Shown in pieces: positions 34,556-47,336 of a DNA stretch of 64,000 nt (the stretch's first letter is position 1; every line of letters begins with the position of its first letter). Origin of the DNA: Calamus simplicifolius (lineage: Eukaryota; Streptophyta; Magnoliopsida; Arecales; Arecaceae). The stretch spans positions 1 through 64,000 of the forward strand of contig UESW01004376.1 of NCBI GenBank assembly GCA_900491605.1, written 5' to 3'. Position numbers and translations under genes: made by a program. The notes beneath the pieces were generated by a model. It made no database searches, was not told where the DNA came from, and saw only the letters and a list, made by a program, of their open reading frames with translations.

Positions 34556-34925
34556 CCGTTTGACTTAGACAACTTAATAATTTATGCTTATTTTTTATTG
34601 CCTGTTGTTTGCTACATCTTATATTGCCCCATGTAAATGTTGCTGCCTGCTTGTGGTGGACAAGAAATTTCACATGTTTTGGCTTATGTGTTGTCATCAA
34701 GACTTTCCATAGAACATCTGTTCCTTTAGTAAACGTGCTTCTATTACAGTTGTTCATCTCAAATTTTCTTATTTTGCATGTGGTGAAAGCCATATAGAAG
34801 CTTTATATCTTAATTAAAGACATGCATCATGGCTTTTTTTTTTTTTTTTTTTAAAGAGCTCCATAGCTTACTGAATTTAAGTTGCGTTTGTTTATATTCC
34901 ACTGCTCATTATTGAATAATTTCAA
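34556..34925 (+). repeat. Detached fragment of LEUNIG intron 14
   Basis: Matches 43973-44339 (intron 14 of LEUNIG copy A) and 63217-63584 (copy B) almost base for base, including a long T-tract (34833-34852). It lies 1.1 kb upstream of the LEUNIG start codon in the same orientation. No flanking LEUNIG exon accompanies it. It could be the scar of an earlier tandem copy or an unnoticed transposable element present in both places. Confidence 0.85.
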
Positions 34926-36038
34926 TTTTTAATTTTTTTTTTCTTTCCTTTATCTCAACATTATCTTGTTCGCTACTTATTTCTATTTATTGATACTATA
35001 TTTTTGACTATCAAATACATTGGATTCATCCAAAAGTCTTATCACATACTATATATGGAGTCGGTGCACGGCCTTCAGCTCCGCATCATTTCCCGCAGGC
35101 GAGAAGGGCGCTTGCGACCGCCGGAGCGCGAGACGGTGCCACCGCGACACGAGGACATCGCCAAGTACGGTTTGATCATTCGTTGTCAATCCTGCGGCCA
35201 CCCACCCCGTACGATATTCCACCTCACCAGGAGAGAACCTGATTTCAACCACTATATTTTCTCCCTTGTCGCTTTCTTTCAGATCACAGTCGATCGTGAC
35301 CGTCAACTCAGCGTCCTCGCACCGGTCATGAACGGCCGATGATGAATCATCTGGCAACGGGAACGGCAGAGCCGAGCCCGCGTATGACTTTCCATGCGGA
35401 TATACGTAAGTTAGCCTCGAACGGCGGAGAACGTTCCCTCGGCCTGATCCTTCCTTGGGGCCCTCACCTCCGAGATCGCCGCACGCTTACCCGCATAAAA
35501 GTTTTATGGGAGATGGTGGGTTTATAACGTTACACTTAATCTCCTAATAATTTGCCTTCTACAAGCGTCTTCGCCTTTAAGTTGGGCAAACTGGCGTCCA
35601 TTGCCGTTGTTGGCTGAGCGGAGTGAAAATATCAGGACAATTTTTTTTTTTTTATTTAGACGCAACGTCTACCGCTCCGCCCTTGCGATAAAAAGAACGG
35701 AGCGCGGCTGTAGAAGCGGCTAGGTGGCAGGGCGTTTTTTTTTTTTTTTCTTTTCGTTCTCTTTAAGGTTCTTCTATCTTTTTTTTCGATGGGTTGGGGT
35801 AGGGCTTTTAGGGCTTTTGGATAAAGGGGAAAAGAATTGGGCTGCGGCTTGGAGTTTTGAGGAACCGAAAAAGAGAGCAAAAGGAAGGTGATGTTCGTGT
35901 TTTCTTGATAGAATCCGATTCGAGGACGTGGAAGAAGAGTAGGTTGCGATTCTCTGAGGTTTCTTGGTTTGGTGAGTGAGGGTTGGGAAGCGGGGGCGAG
36001 AGAGAGGAAGGATTTGTTTGGTTGGATTGGTTGAAATC
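34926..36038 (+). promoter_or_regulatory. Promoter and 5' UTR region of LEUNIG copy A
   Basis: GC content rises from about 35050 to 35480 and again at 35680, then a GA/GT-rich leader runs to the ATG at 36039. T-tracts at 35640-35653 and 35737-35750. No TATA box could be assigned. The minus-strand open frame at 35049-35357 starts without ATG and resembles nothing; it is not called. Confidence 0.4.
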
Positions 36039-36285
36039 ATGTCGCAGACGAACTGGGAAGCAGATAAAATGTAAGCCTTTTAGGTCTTGCTTCTTTTGAA
36101 ATTTCTGCTTCGCCGGATTTTTGGAGCGTTTCTTTTTTCCCTTATCATTGGATATTGCTATTTAGTTTTCGTGTTTTGGTCTCTGTTTTCTGATGGGTTC
36201 TTCTTGTGTCGTCGGCAGCCATTGTTGTACGGTTGTTCGCTGGGGCTTTGATGCGTTTGAGCTGCTCGTGTTTTGGGATTTTTTT

Positions 36286-36437
36286 GGTTATTTTCTTTTC
36301 AAGAACTGATTTTTGAGAGTTGTAGTGCGTTTTCTTGCTCAGGGTTAGAGTTTAGGGCATTTGGTTATTTTCTTTTCAAGAACTTACAAAATGTTTTATT
36401 GTTTTCTTGCTCAGGGTTAGAGTTTAGGGCATTTGGT
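36286..36437. repeat. 77-bp tandem duplication in LEUNIG intron 1
   Basis: A unit starting GGTTATTTTCTTTTCAAGAA and ending TTAGAGTTTAGGGCATTT occurs twice in succession (36286-36362 and 36363-36437). Confidence 0.85.
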
Positions 36438-39400
36438 CCTATCGTGTTTTGGTCACTGTTCCTTATGCTGTTTGCCTTTTTTTTTTTTTTTTTCGTTTAG
36501 ATTTAATAATCGCGCGGTCCTTACTGGATTCTTATGTTTGTTTTATCATGGAATGCAAGTTCGGAAATATTTTATCGATGGAATCTTTGCAGCTTTTGCA
36601 TTTAGGAGTGGGGAATTAAAAATATTCTGTTTCTTCTTCTTTTTCCCTACGACATTGATGTTTTTTCTTTTATTTCTCACTTACTCTATGGCTGGGGTTT
36701 TAGCTCGAGAAATAAAGTTTTTCATTCTTCCCTGTTCTCTCTCTTTGAAAGACTTGTCGTTCTTGCTCAATTGTAAGCCTTTTATTTTTTTTCCTGCGCA
36801 CTTGGCATATCTCTCCCCCTCTATTAGAAGGATCTTTCTCTTTTACTGATGCTGTGATATCCTATGAAATGTTCAAAACAGGTTGGATGTGTATATTTAT
36901 GATTATTTAGTGAAGAGAAATCTGCAGGCAACCGCGAAGGCCTTCCAAGCTGAAGGGAAGGTATCTTCTGATCCCGTTGGTAAGTTGCAGAGAAAATTAG
37001 GGAAGCCATGGAGGTTACTAATACTTTTTGTGCTTGTATTTTCTTTTTATTAAATTGATGCTATTTTGAATAATTATCAGCAATTGATGCTCCTGGTGGT
37101 TTTCTTTTCGAGTGGTGGTCTGTTTTTTGGGATATATTCATTGCAAGGACAAATGAAAAGCATTCTCTGATGTTGCTGCTTCATACATAGAGGCAAGTTT
37201 TCATTACCATTCATTATATTATTTTCCCTTTTTTTGTTTTAAAAAACTTATATTTTTATTCTCCCTTCTCCCTTTTTCAGCAAGATTATGCTATGCTGTA
37301 AGATGTTAATTGGGAAAAAGGTCACATGAAACACCTTTTGGGATCATGTTGTGCTTCTGCTTCAGCTGATTATTGCCAAAATTGAACTTATTTTCTTATC
37401 TACACTTTCTGATTTATGACAGTAATGTCTTTCAGCCAGTGAAAACCATCTTCTGCACACATCATAGATTGGCTATTGATGTATTTAACTTTGTCAAATG
37501 TCTGATTTGGCTTCATAATGCCACAATGGAAATTCTAGTTGCGTAAATTGTGTCATCTTCCATTGATTTCATTCTACTTATGTAGGTTGCAATGCCTCAT
37601 AGTCTCTTTGTTTCGATCCCCATCTGTAACTTCTGCTGAACACTAATGGTTTGCCTAGTACCATCTACAGCTATGCGCTTTTGAATTCATATGCTCGTGC
37701 TTCTATGGCTGCTTCATATCCTTTTTCCCAGTAATTTTGTTCATTCTGAAAAGAAGAGTGGGCATCAGAATAATGACGTGTTTTATAAATGATACTTCTG
37801 TCACAAGAGAAAGGTTTGCTGATATTATCATGCATGTTATAGACCTGCTTCTTTAATAGTTCATGTTCATTTGGTAGCTGCAGCCTACTAAATTTTGGAC
37901 ATTAACATCCGTATTCTACTGCAGCAGACCCAACATGCAAAAATGAGAGAGCAGCAGCAACCACCACCTCAACAGCAGCAACAACATCAACACATTCCAA
38001 TGCAACAACTTCTTTTACAGAGGCAACAGCTGCAGCAGCAGCAGCAACAGCAAAGCTGCAACGTGGAGAGGGAGCTCATCTTCTAAATGGCAATGCAAAT
38101 GGGCTTGTTGGCAGTGAATCTTTAATGCGGCAGAGTTCTGGAACTGCCAATGCCTTGGCAACAAAGATGTATGAGGAACAATTGAAGTTGCCACTTCAAA
38201 GGGATCCTTTGGATCAAGCATCCGTGAAGGTAATCCTCTGGGTTTACATGTGTTGCTTAATCCTAAATATCCCTTTTTGCTTACATAGTATTTTCTTGCT
38301 TATCAATCGATCTTTTGCCATCTGGGCAATTCAGTTGCAGCAAAGATTTGGTGAAAATGTGGGTCAGCTAGTGGATCCAAGCCATTCATCTTTGTTAAAC
38401 TCAGCTGCAACATCTGTACAGCCTTCAGGGTATGGGTTCTGAAACCTGCATGATAGGCAATGATCAGTAAGATTTAATGAATTTTAAACTTGTCACTTAT
38501 TGCAGGCAATGTGTCTATATGCATATATTTAGTTGTGCATTTACTCCGATTTGTTAGATGAGTGAAATGTCTCAAACAATTATGCTAGATCTCACTTGCT
38601 CATGTTTTCCTTTCAGACAAGTTTTGCATGGTTCAGCTGCTGGCTTATCAGGGACTTTGCAACAGGTTCAGGCTAGAAAACAACTTCCTGGGTCAACACA
38701 GGTTAGTTTCTAGTAAATGATGTCATCACTATTTTTGTTTTTGCTGTTCCTGGTTTAACTGAAATCATGACAGGATGTCAAGACTGAGATGAATCCGGTT
38801 GTGAACCCTAGAGCTGCAGGTCCTGATGGATCTTTAATTGGAATTCCAGGTAGTTGCTGTTCAGATTCTGAACTGTTTTGTTCATTTTAATTTGCTCACA
38901 TATTTTTCAATGAAAAAATATATTACCATGTTTGTTTACCATACCTGTATTCCATCCTAACATATTTTTGGGAATTGCATACTGGTTATAATATTTTGTT
39001 TCAATAAATTAAGCAGGTAATTTGATTGCAAGGTTCATCCTTAATTTTAGTTCTTTGTGTGCTCTATCATATTTCATTTGCTCCTTGAAGCTACAGCCCT
39101 GAACACCTATGATCTCTGTCACTTGAATTCAATTTGCACAGTCCTATCAATAGCCTAACCTTCCTTTTTTTACTGTAGCATTTTAAAAGTATTTCTAAGT
39201 TTAACTCAAGTTGTTATTCTTGAGTTATATAAACTCATAGTAATTGCAATCATTGCAGGATCAAATCAAACCGGGAACAATTTGACTTTGAAAGGATGGC
39301 CTCTTACAGTAAGTTTTGCCTTAATGATTGTGCCTCGTAGATTTGTGAATTTCGGCTGTGCTTTATATCCACCTTAATTACTTTGACTCTAAATGAATGG

Positions 39401-40165
39401 ATTGCAAGCCACTCTGATGTGTGTCACACAGCATCCTGCTATCTATCTTTCTGCCTCACCATCTATCTTATTGTAATTTCATTATAAACCTGTTAATTTA
39501 TCTCCTCTTCTTCTTTGTTTCTTCCCCTTCTCCCTCAATGATCAGTTGAAGGTAATGAAAGTAATCTCTTTATGGTAGTTCTCGACTTTGTGTCTATCAA
39601 TTGTGAATGCGTTCCATTTCTTGTTGAATGTCAATTGACATTGCATTCCACATATTCACTAAGCTCTTTTGTTCTGTGGTGCTGTGAGTCGGTGACACCA
39701 ATTTAGCCCATTGGCTAGCTGAATATATGAACATCATCTCTCCAAACATACATATCACAGGGTTCTCATTGTACGTGACAGTTTTTAAGCAAATCCTGGA
39801 TGCTACATTCTTTTATGAGACAATCTGCATTCACAAAACAATTTGTTTGCAAAATCTTTTGGCCCCGTATACCTCTACTATGATCTTAGTATGGTATTTG
39901 TCATGGATTATCCCTTCCTTTTCATTCTGTTTTCCTCATTGTCTTATGATGAGCTGTTTTACCCCTTATCATCAAATTCTATGATATCGCCTTCCAAAAT
40001 TCCAAGCTTTGCACTTGAACAATTTATATATCCTCAAAAGCACAAATTAAGTTGATTATTCTTGCATTTTTATATATTAACAGTCTATCACCTCTTTAAT
40101 TGGCTCCATGTTATTCACACATTTTTCTGAAAATGCAAGTGGTGATACCTTTTTTGGTTCCAATC

Positions 40166-40335
40166 TCAACTCAACTCATCTAAGCCTTTTCTCAACTACA
40201 TAAGGTTAGCTATATGAATCTGCTTCCTTCACTCTGCTCTATTCAAGACTAAGTCAACACTCAAATTACAAATAATTATATATTTTTTAATTATTTATGT
40301 CCATGTTAGTTTAGGCCTATCTCTACCAATCTCCT
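40166..40335. mobile_element. RTE-LINE 3'-end-like fragment in LEUNIG intron 8
   Basis: AACTCATCTAAGCCTTTTCT, then CAACTACATAAGGTTAGCTA and a tail with GTTTAGGCCTATCTCTACC resemble the 3' region of plant RTE-type LINEs. Present identically in copy B (about 59410-59580). Short and without RT sequence, so only tentative. Confidence 0.4.
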
Positions 40336-43300
40336 CACCTAAAAAAAAGAAAAAGAAAATGTCCTGCAGTCTCTCGATGGTAGCTTGTCATTAATAAGCT
40401 TAATCAGCTTTTGTTTCTCCCATTTGCACCTCTTTCACAGTGCATCCAGAACCACTAACTTGGACATTTCTTAATGTCATTAGATATCGATTGCCTTTCT
40501 AACCATGAAGATGCTATTACAGGTTTTATGCCACCTGAAATTTAGCTATCACTTTCGCATCTGATTTATGTGTCCAAACCCTCTGCATTTAAGCAAACTT
40601 TCATGTCTGTTCCTAACTTAGCAACATGCCTGTGTTACGCTTTCCAGGGACTTGACCAGCTCCGTTCAGGAATTCTGCAGCAACAAAAATCATTTGTGCA
40701 ATCCCCACAATCGTTTCATCAACTTCAGTTTCTAAGTCCACACCAACAACAGCTACTTCTTCAGGCACAGCAAAATTTGACATCCCCGTCAGCTGGAGAT
40801 GTTGACAGCAGAAGGCTAAGGATGCTTCTGAACAACAGGAACATGCTTCTTGGAAAGGATGGTCAGTCAAATAATGTCAATGATGTTATTCCAAATGTTG
40901 GAGCTCCAATGCAAACTTCATGCCCCATTATGCAACGTGCTGATACAGATATGCTAATTAGGGTACACCTCTAATCCTATCTTATCTTATCTTATCTTAG
41001 TGCTTTTACTTGTTGAAAGCTTTACATCATTTCTTATATTCTTTTGGATAGAAATGGTATTATCATGAAATAGTTCTTATGATAAATTTCAAGAGTCGTT
41101 GGTAATCATCTTTGAATATCATGATTAAGATGTTTTAGCCAGTAATTTAACTTTATTTGTTGAAATGTAGTTTTCTCCCTTGCTATTGGTGTTGTTTCAT
41201 CTTGTTGCCACAACTTGACATAAACTTCTGCAATTATCATATTGCCCATATTTGTCAATTATGTTATGATGTGTACGTTCCATTCCCCCATTTGGCAATC
41301 CAGTGCTTATAGACTGTATTGACTGCCCTGACACCTAAAATTATCATATTGGGTATATGAAAATGGAAAATGAAAATCGATGATTTATTGTAACAGCTTT
41401 TAATTACAAAGCTGGACCTTCATATATCTGCTACATGCTGCTGTGTCACTGTTTTTTCTGTTAGTGATACTTGTTAGTTGCAAAAATCATGATGTTAATT
41501 TCAAAGCTGGACCTACCATTTCCAGTGGTTGAATTACTCCATATTGTTGGCTCTGAAGAAATGGGCTTGCATCTCTATTTTGTTTTATGATTTTCTGTTT
41601 CCATGGATTGTCTTCGGCCATCTTATCTTTTATATTTATTTAGTAGAAAATAGCTCAGTTACAGCAGCAGCAGCAAAATAATTCCCAACAGCAGCAGCTT
41701 CAACAACAGGCCATTGTGGGCCAGAAGTCACAAAATTCAAATCACCTTCTTCCTCAACAAGAAAAGCTCAGCACTGGCAATGTAACAGTGGATGGAAGCA
41801 TGCCAAGTTCCTTCAGAGGAACTGCTCAGGTTTGTCTTTTGTGTTGACTCAGTAATGACATCTTAGATGTGATTTGCAGAGTTATATTGTTGCCAATGTT
41901 CTGTTACCTTTACTAATGGTGTAATTATGGTCTAAAAGTGGGTTAGAAAATTTAGGGATTTCCTGGTTTATGCAAGTTTGAGATAAAATATTATAGAATA
42001 TTACAGTATTTCAGACGGCAGCTTTTGTTTGGTTGCTTTCCTTACTCATTGAGTTAGTATTTGGGGTGCATTTACTGTAATTCAGGTCATAATTTGTTCT
42101 CCTTTGACTTATGTAAGAAACCAGCAGTCTAGCAACAGGATAACAGCATTTCTGCTTTTTTGGTAATAACAAAGCTGATTTAATTTTGAAGAAAATGCAT
42201 ACACCTTGTTTAGGCTCTAATTATACACATCTTACTTTACGCCTACTTCTTTTAAACATCTCCTATAGCATTTTTTACCATGGTTATACATAATTGTGCC
42301 AACTTATCCAATGCGTATATTGAAGATAATTTATAATTCGGGGAGCATGAAAGTTATATAACTTCTATTTTGGTCTTGTTTTGGATATACTTGGTGATGG
42401 GATGCTACTTTTACCCGTTTGCAAGGCTAACCCCTGCCCAGTGTCTGGCAGGACACTGGGGGCTTCAATCCTCATTGAAAAACAAGCAGATTATTTTACA
42501 TGTTGCAGAACATTTTCTAATAGTGGTGTTAAATCTATATATTTTCTGACTGCTCTATGAGAACACTAATGGCAATTAAAATTTTAATTTGGAGCCTATG
42601 TCTTTGATAGCAATAACAGTCATTTACTCTGGCTGATTTTTTCAGGAAATTGGGCAAGAAGTATGACAAAATGAAACAAGTTGCTAGGATCTTAATTTAA
42701 GAGTTGTCGGTGAATATGCTACTGCAAGTTGATCTTAGAATGATACCGAATAACATGATACCGAATAACTCCTGTTTTCTGTGACTGTTGTTGAATCAGT
42801 GGGGGAAAAATCTTTTAAGATCTTCCTCTTGGGTATGGATAATTTAGAGTTAATTAGGATTGCATGCTCATTAAGGTTTCAAGCACAAGACTTTTGATGG
42901 ATTTTCAGGCCTCAAAGTCTCAAGGTGGGCGGAAGCGAAAGCAGCCTGTCTCATCCTCTGGTCCTGCCAACAGTTCGGAACCGCAAATACTGCTGGACCT
43001 TCTCCAAGCTCAGCACCCTCAACGCCATCTACTCACACACCAGGAGATGTGATATCAATGCCACAATTGCAACATAGTGGCGGTTCATCTAAGCCATTGA
43101 TCGTGTTTGGTTCTGAAGGAAGTGTAATAACATCGCCATCGAACCATTTAGTACGTACCCTGGAACTTGGTTGCAAACTGGTAACATCTTTACTTTCACA
43201 AACACTCATTACCTCTTCATTTTGGCAGTGGGATGATAAAGATATTGTGCAGGCTGACATGGATCGCTTGGTGGAGGATGGATCTTTGGATGATAACGTT

Positions 43301-43896
43301 GAATCTTTTTTATCTCATGATGACACAGATCCAAGAGATACAGTTGGTCGCTGTATGGATGTTAGCAAAGGTGCTGGCTTTTATTTTTTTTCACTATTTA
43401 AATGAGTCACACTTCTCTTCTGCTACCATAAAAAGAAAAGTTGGGTAAAAGAAGGTTTTCATTTTCTCCGGTTCACTTTATATTTAAGGTCATCAAAACT
43501 GCACTGTCAGGATTTACATTTACTGAGATTGGAGCCACCTGAGCAAGCACAAATAAAGTGATCTGTTGCCACTTCTCCTCTGATGGAAAATTGCTGGCAG
43601 CTGGAGGCCATGATAAGGTCAGAGCCAAAAAGAGGATGCTCTGTTTCTGTCACTTATTTAGATGGGATTTCTTGTATTGTTTCTTGAGAAATTCTTTTAT
43701 AAAGTTGATGAATTGACCACATCATTGAATGATTTTTTCAATGCAGGCTGTTTTGTGGTACACTGAAAGTCTAAAGCCAAAGTCTACATTGGAAGGGCAC
43801 TCATTGTTGATTACTGATGTGCGATTTAGCCCAAGCATGCCCCGTCTGGCTACATCTTCTTTTGACAAAACTGTGAGAGTTTGGGATGTCGACAAT

Positions 43897-45442
43897 GTGA
43901 GTAGCATGTGCCCTTATTTTTCATGCTTATTTTTAAAACGTACCTACAAACTCTCTTTGTTTAGAAATCTATCCGTTTGACTTAGACAACTTAATAATTT
44001 ATGCTTATTTTTTATTGCCTGTTGTTTGCTACATCTTATATTGCCCCATGTAAATGTTGCTGCCTGCTTGTGGTGGACAAGAAATTCCACATGTTTTGGC
44101 TTATGTGTTGTCATCAAGACTTTCCATAGAACATCTGTTCCTTCAGTAAACGTGCTTCTATTACAGTTGTTCATCTCAAATTTTCTTATTTTGCATGTGG
44201 TGAAAGCCATATAGAAGCTTTATATCTTAATTAAAGACATGCATCATGGCTTTTTTTTTTTTTTTTAAAGAGCTCCATAGCTTACTGAATTTAAGTTGCG
44301 TTTGTTTATATTCCACTGCTCATTATTGAATAATTTCAACATGCTAAAATTTGAAAGTGAGCTTCAATTTTGCTGCCATTTGATGATTTTGTTGTATATG
44401 GTGTGTTCTGCTCGACTGCAGTTATATGGAACCTGTAAGATAGTTTCTAAGAACCTATTGGATTTTTGCAAGGAAATTAGATATGGTTTATTTTCTTGCT
44501 TAAGAACTTGATGGGTCGACTTAAATTTAAGAATCTACACATGATATTTGTCAGCTTGGAGGAAGAACACGATAAAGTATGGATAGAAGTATTTTGTTTG
44601 CATTTTAAGAAGAAGGGCGTAGGTATACTGATGTAGTGAGGAGCATCACAAGTGAAATTCTGGTCATAGCAATGCCATTGCTTGGTACCAAGTTTGTTCC
44701 TTTACGCTTGTCATTGTTGAATGTCGTTTGGCAAGACATCCATGGCTTTTGTTGTTTATATATGATTTGTTGACGAGATGAGCATTTGGCATATAAATTA
44801 AATGCTAATGGAAATTAAAATAAGTCTAGGTACCAAAGCATGGTCAGTATATCTTCAGGATTACTGGCTGGTTTTGGAAGCAAAGCACAGACAGGTAACA
44901 GTCATTAAAGCATATGCACACATGGTTAGCTTTGCCAGTCATTTTTGAGGGTGACTTACCAAATACCGTATCCCTGAATGTGTTAGCAGAGCACTAATAG
45001 GATTATAGAGAAAGTAGTCAGTTCTGAGCCCACCATATACAGAAATACTTTAAATCCATGAGATGGGTTTGATGAATTTACCTTCATTTTACATGCTGAC
45101 AAACTTTTCAGCATATAGTCTTTCCATTTAACATTGCTTGTGAACCTATAATCATCAGCTTCGCAGTCTGCTCTAATATTTGTATTTCCTGAAGAAACAT
45201 TTTAGTGTAAGATTCAAATCCCAATGAATCATCCTCAAGGATGTGTGGATTTAACGCACTTTCAACCAAAGAGCAGAAGAAACCAGTTGTGCTATGGATA
45301 TTTTATACAAAGGGAACTTCTAATTTGCGAATGTATATCTGTATAATGTTGATTATCTCTCTTATCATCTGTTGTTTCGTATTTGCATCACTTAGTTTAC
45401 TTTTTTAGACCTGTTAGTTGACTAAGCGAACCCAATCTACAG
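43897..45442. other. LEUNIG copy A intron 14
   Basis: 1.5 kb intron between two WD40 exons (donor AAT|GTGAGT, acceptor CTACAG|CCA). Its first part contains the 43973-44339 segment that also occurs upstream at 34556. Otherwise no element recognised. Confidence 0.7.
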
Positions 45443-46965
45443 CCAAACGGTTCACTTCGTACTTTTATGGGCCATTCAACATCAGTTATGTCTCTGGACT
45501 TTCACCCAAATAAAGATCTCATATGCTCTTGTGATGGTGATGGAGAGATGCGCTATTGGAGCATCAATAATTGTAGCTGTGTTAGAATTTTTAAGGTATG
45601 AAATAGTGTTATAACTTATGCGCTTAATTTCTTTCATAAATATCAATTGTTTTTATTGGAATATTTTGGGTTTTTTTCATGAGAAGGTTGATTATGTGCT
45701 AATATTGTGTGATTGCAGGGTGGAACAACCCAAACGAGATTTCAACCTCGTCAAGGAAGATATCTTGCAGCTGCTGCTGACAACAGCATATCCATTCTAG
45801 ATGTGGAAGCACAGGTTTGCAGGCAAACACTACAGGTTAGTTGTGGACCTTTTGATAGTCATTTTGAGAAGCCTGAAGCATGATGAGAAAGCATTACACC
45901 AAGCTTTTCAAAAAGAAGTTTGTGTTACATGAAATCATATATCAAATGTCTCTATTTTATTTAGAACTGACATTCTGGTTTATTTGCAAATCAAGTATTT
46001 TTGTTTATGAAATTTTCATTTTCGACATTATCCATATTTTCCACCTAATGATGTCATAACTTTGACTATTTTCTTTGAAGTCTTAGTTAGGAATGGATCT
46101 TTTTATTTACCAGTCAATCTGCAAGTCGATCCTGTGGCCAATTTGCAGGCCTTCATCATTTTGTTATGATAACATCTGGAAAAGTGATCATTTTGCCTAT
46201 AGATATCAATCTAGGGATCTTCATAGTTTAATCTTGACAATATCTGGAAAACTGCCATTAGCATGACCGGAGTTCTAATCCCAAGAACAGTTCATAGTTT
46301 CAGCAAACAAAATCAAGAATCTCCTCTTGTTAATGTACTCTCTCAGTCTTTCTGTCAGCTTCTAACAATTCCCATGCAGAAGCGCAAACAATAAATTTAT
46401 GCTTCTAAACCTTCGAACATGCCTGATATGTCATATGCCCATGAACATGTTTGTATGAATGAATCTGTAGGTTGGTGTAATATGACCTGAATGACATCTT
46501 GTTCTATTTCTTTGGATTTTCTGCCCTTCTAGGTGAACATTGATGTGGTACACGGTTTGGTAGGTATCTCTTGGTTAGCTGTTATTGCTTTATTTTGCCA
46601 ACATCCTTGTTTGGAGGGAAAGTCAAGGGCATGCACTGTCATGCTCTTTAGCAACCTTCTTATAAGTAAATGCCTTTAAATTATTGCCAGGTATCACAAA
46701 ATAAGTGCTATGATTTTGGAATAAACCAATTAGTTAATATAAGCTGTTGTTTCATTTATATCCTAATCCTTGATTGTATAACTCTAATTCATATGACTAT
46801 ATGTGATTATCAATGTGTGAGTTTGCATAAGCGACACTCCAATTTGCATGTGAATCATCTATGCCTATGGCATTCATGACCACTGATCATTATGTTCTGA
46901 ATATCTCCAACTTGGGCTGTGATTACTCATGTCTTCTTTATGCTCTTTAGCAACCTTCTTATAAG

Positions 46966-47060
46966 TAATAACAACAACACAGTCTTAATTCTAAACTAGT
47001 TGGAGTTAGCTGCATGAATCTTTTTTATCCATTCCACTTGTTTTAGGGCCATACTTTCTA
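46966..47060. mobile_element. RTE-LINE 3'-end-like fragment in LEUNIG intron 16
   Basis: AATAACAACAACACAGTCTT followed by AACTAGTTGGAGTTAGCTGC and TTAGGGCCATACTTTCTATG is the inverted form of an RTE-type 3' end with its (TTG)n tail. Tentative because it is short. Confidence 0.45.
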
Positions 47061-47336
47061 TGCATTACACTTGATTTATTTAAACATGGAACCAATAATT
47101 TTTAATTTGACTTCGTTGCCAAACTACAGGGACACAGAAAACGGGTTGATTCTATATGCTGGAATTCTTTGGGTGATCTTCTGGCTTCTGTTAGTGAAGA
47201 CTCGGTCAGGGTATGGTTGCTTGGTTCAGGGAGCAAAGGTGAATGTGTGCATGAGCTGAGTTGCAATGGAAACAAGTTCCGTTCATGTGTTTTCCACCCC
47301 ACTTATCCATCTTTGCTTGTTATTGGCTGTTACCAG

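Larger units (their letters stand above)
36039..47336 (+). pseudogene. LUG: LEUNIG-type co-repressor (LisH/LUFS, Q-rich, WD40), copy A, disrupted
   Basis: LEUNIG is a plant Groucho/Tup1-type co-repressor that pairs with SEUSS. Exons: 36039-36070, 36882-36979, 37081-37192, 37928-38229, 38341-38429, 38617-38701, 38774-38849, 39259-39308, 40648-40972, 41647-41829, 42909-43150, 43229-43370, 43511-43617, 43747-43896, 45443-45595, 45719-45835, 47130-47336. They encode MSQTNWEADKM + LDVYIYDYLVKRNLQAT (LisH), the rest of LUFS ([15 protein letters not shown]), Q-rich tracts, and WD repeats (SSFDKTVRVWDVDN, GHSTSVMSLDFHPN, SVSEDSVRVWLLG). Private lesions: a 2-base insertion in exon 3 (about 37165) and a frame change in the Q-tract (about 38050). 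Lesions shared with copy B: a lost base near 42977 and TGA at 43540-43542. The final exon (SLELWN... C-terminus) is absent. Introns 3 and 17 begin AG|GCAAGT (GC-AG). Confidence 0.92.

Noticed and set aside
35049..35357. Minus-strand 102-codon frame upstream of LEUNIG
   Set aside because: No ATG start, no recognisable family, lies in a GC-rich promoter-like segment.
37895..38442. Gln-rich frames as independent small genes
   Set aside because: They are exons 4-5 of LEUNIG plus a retained intron, not separate genes.
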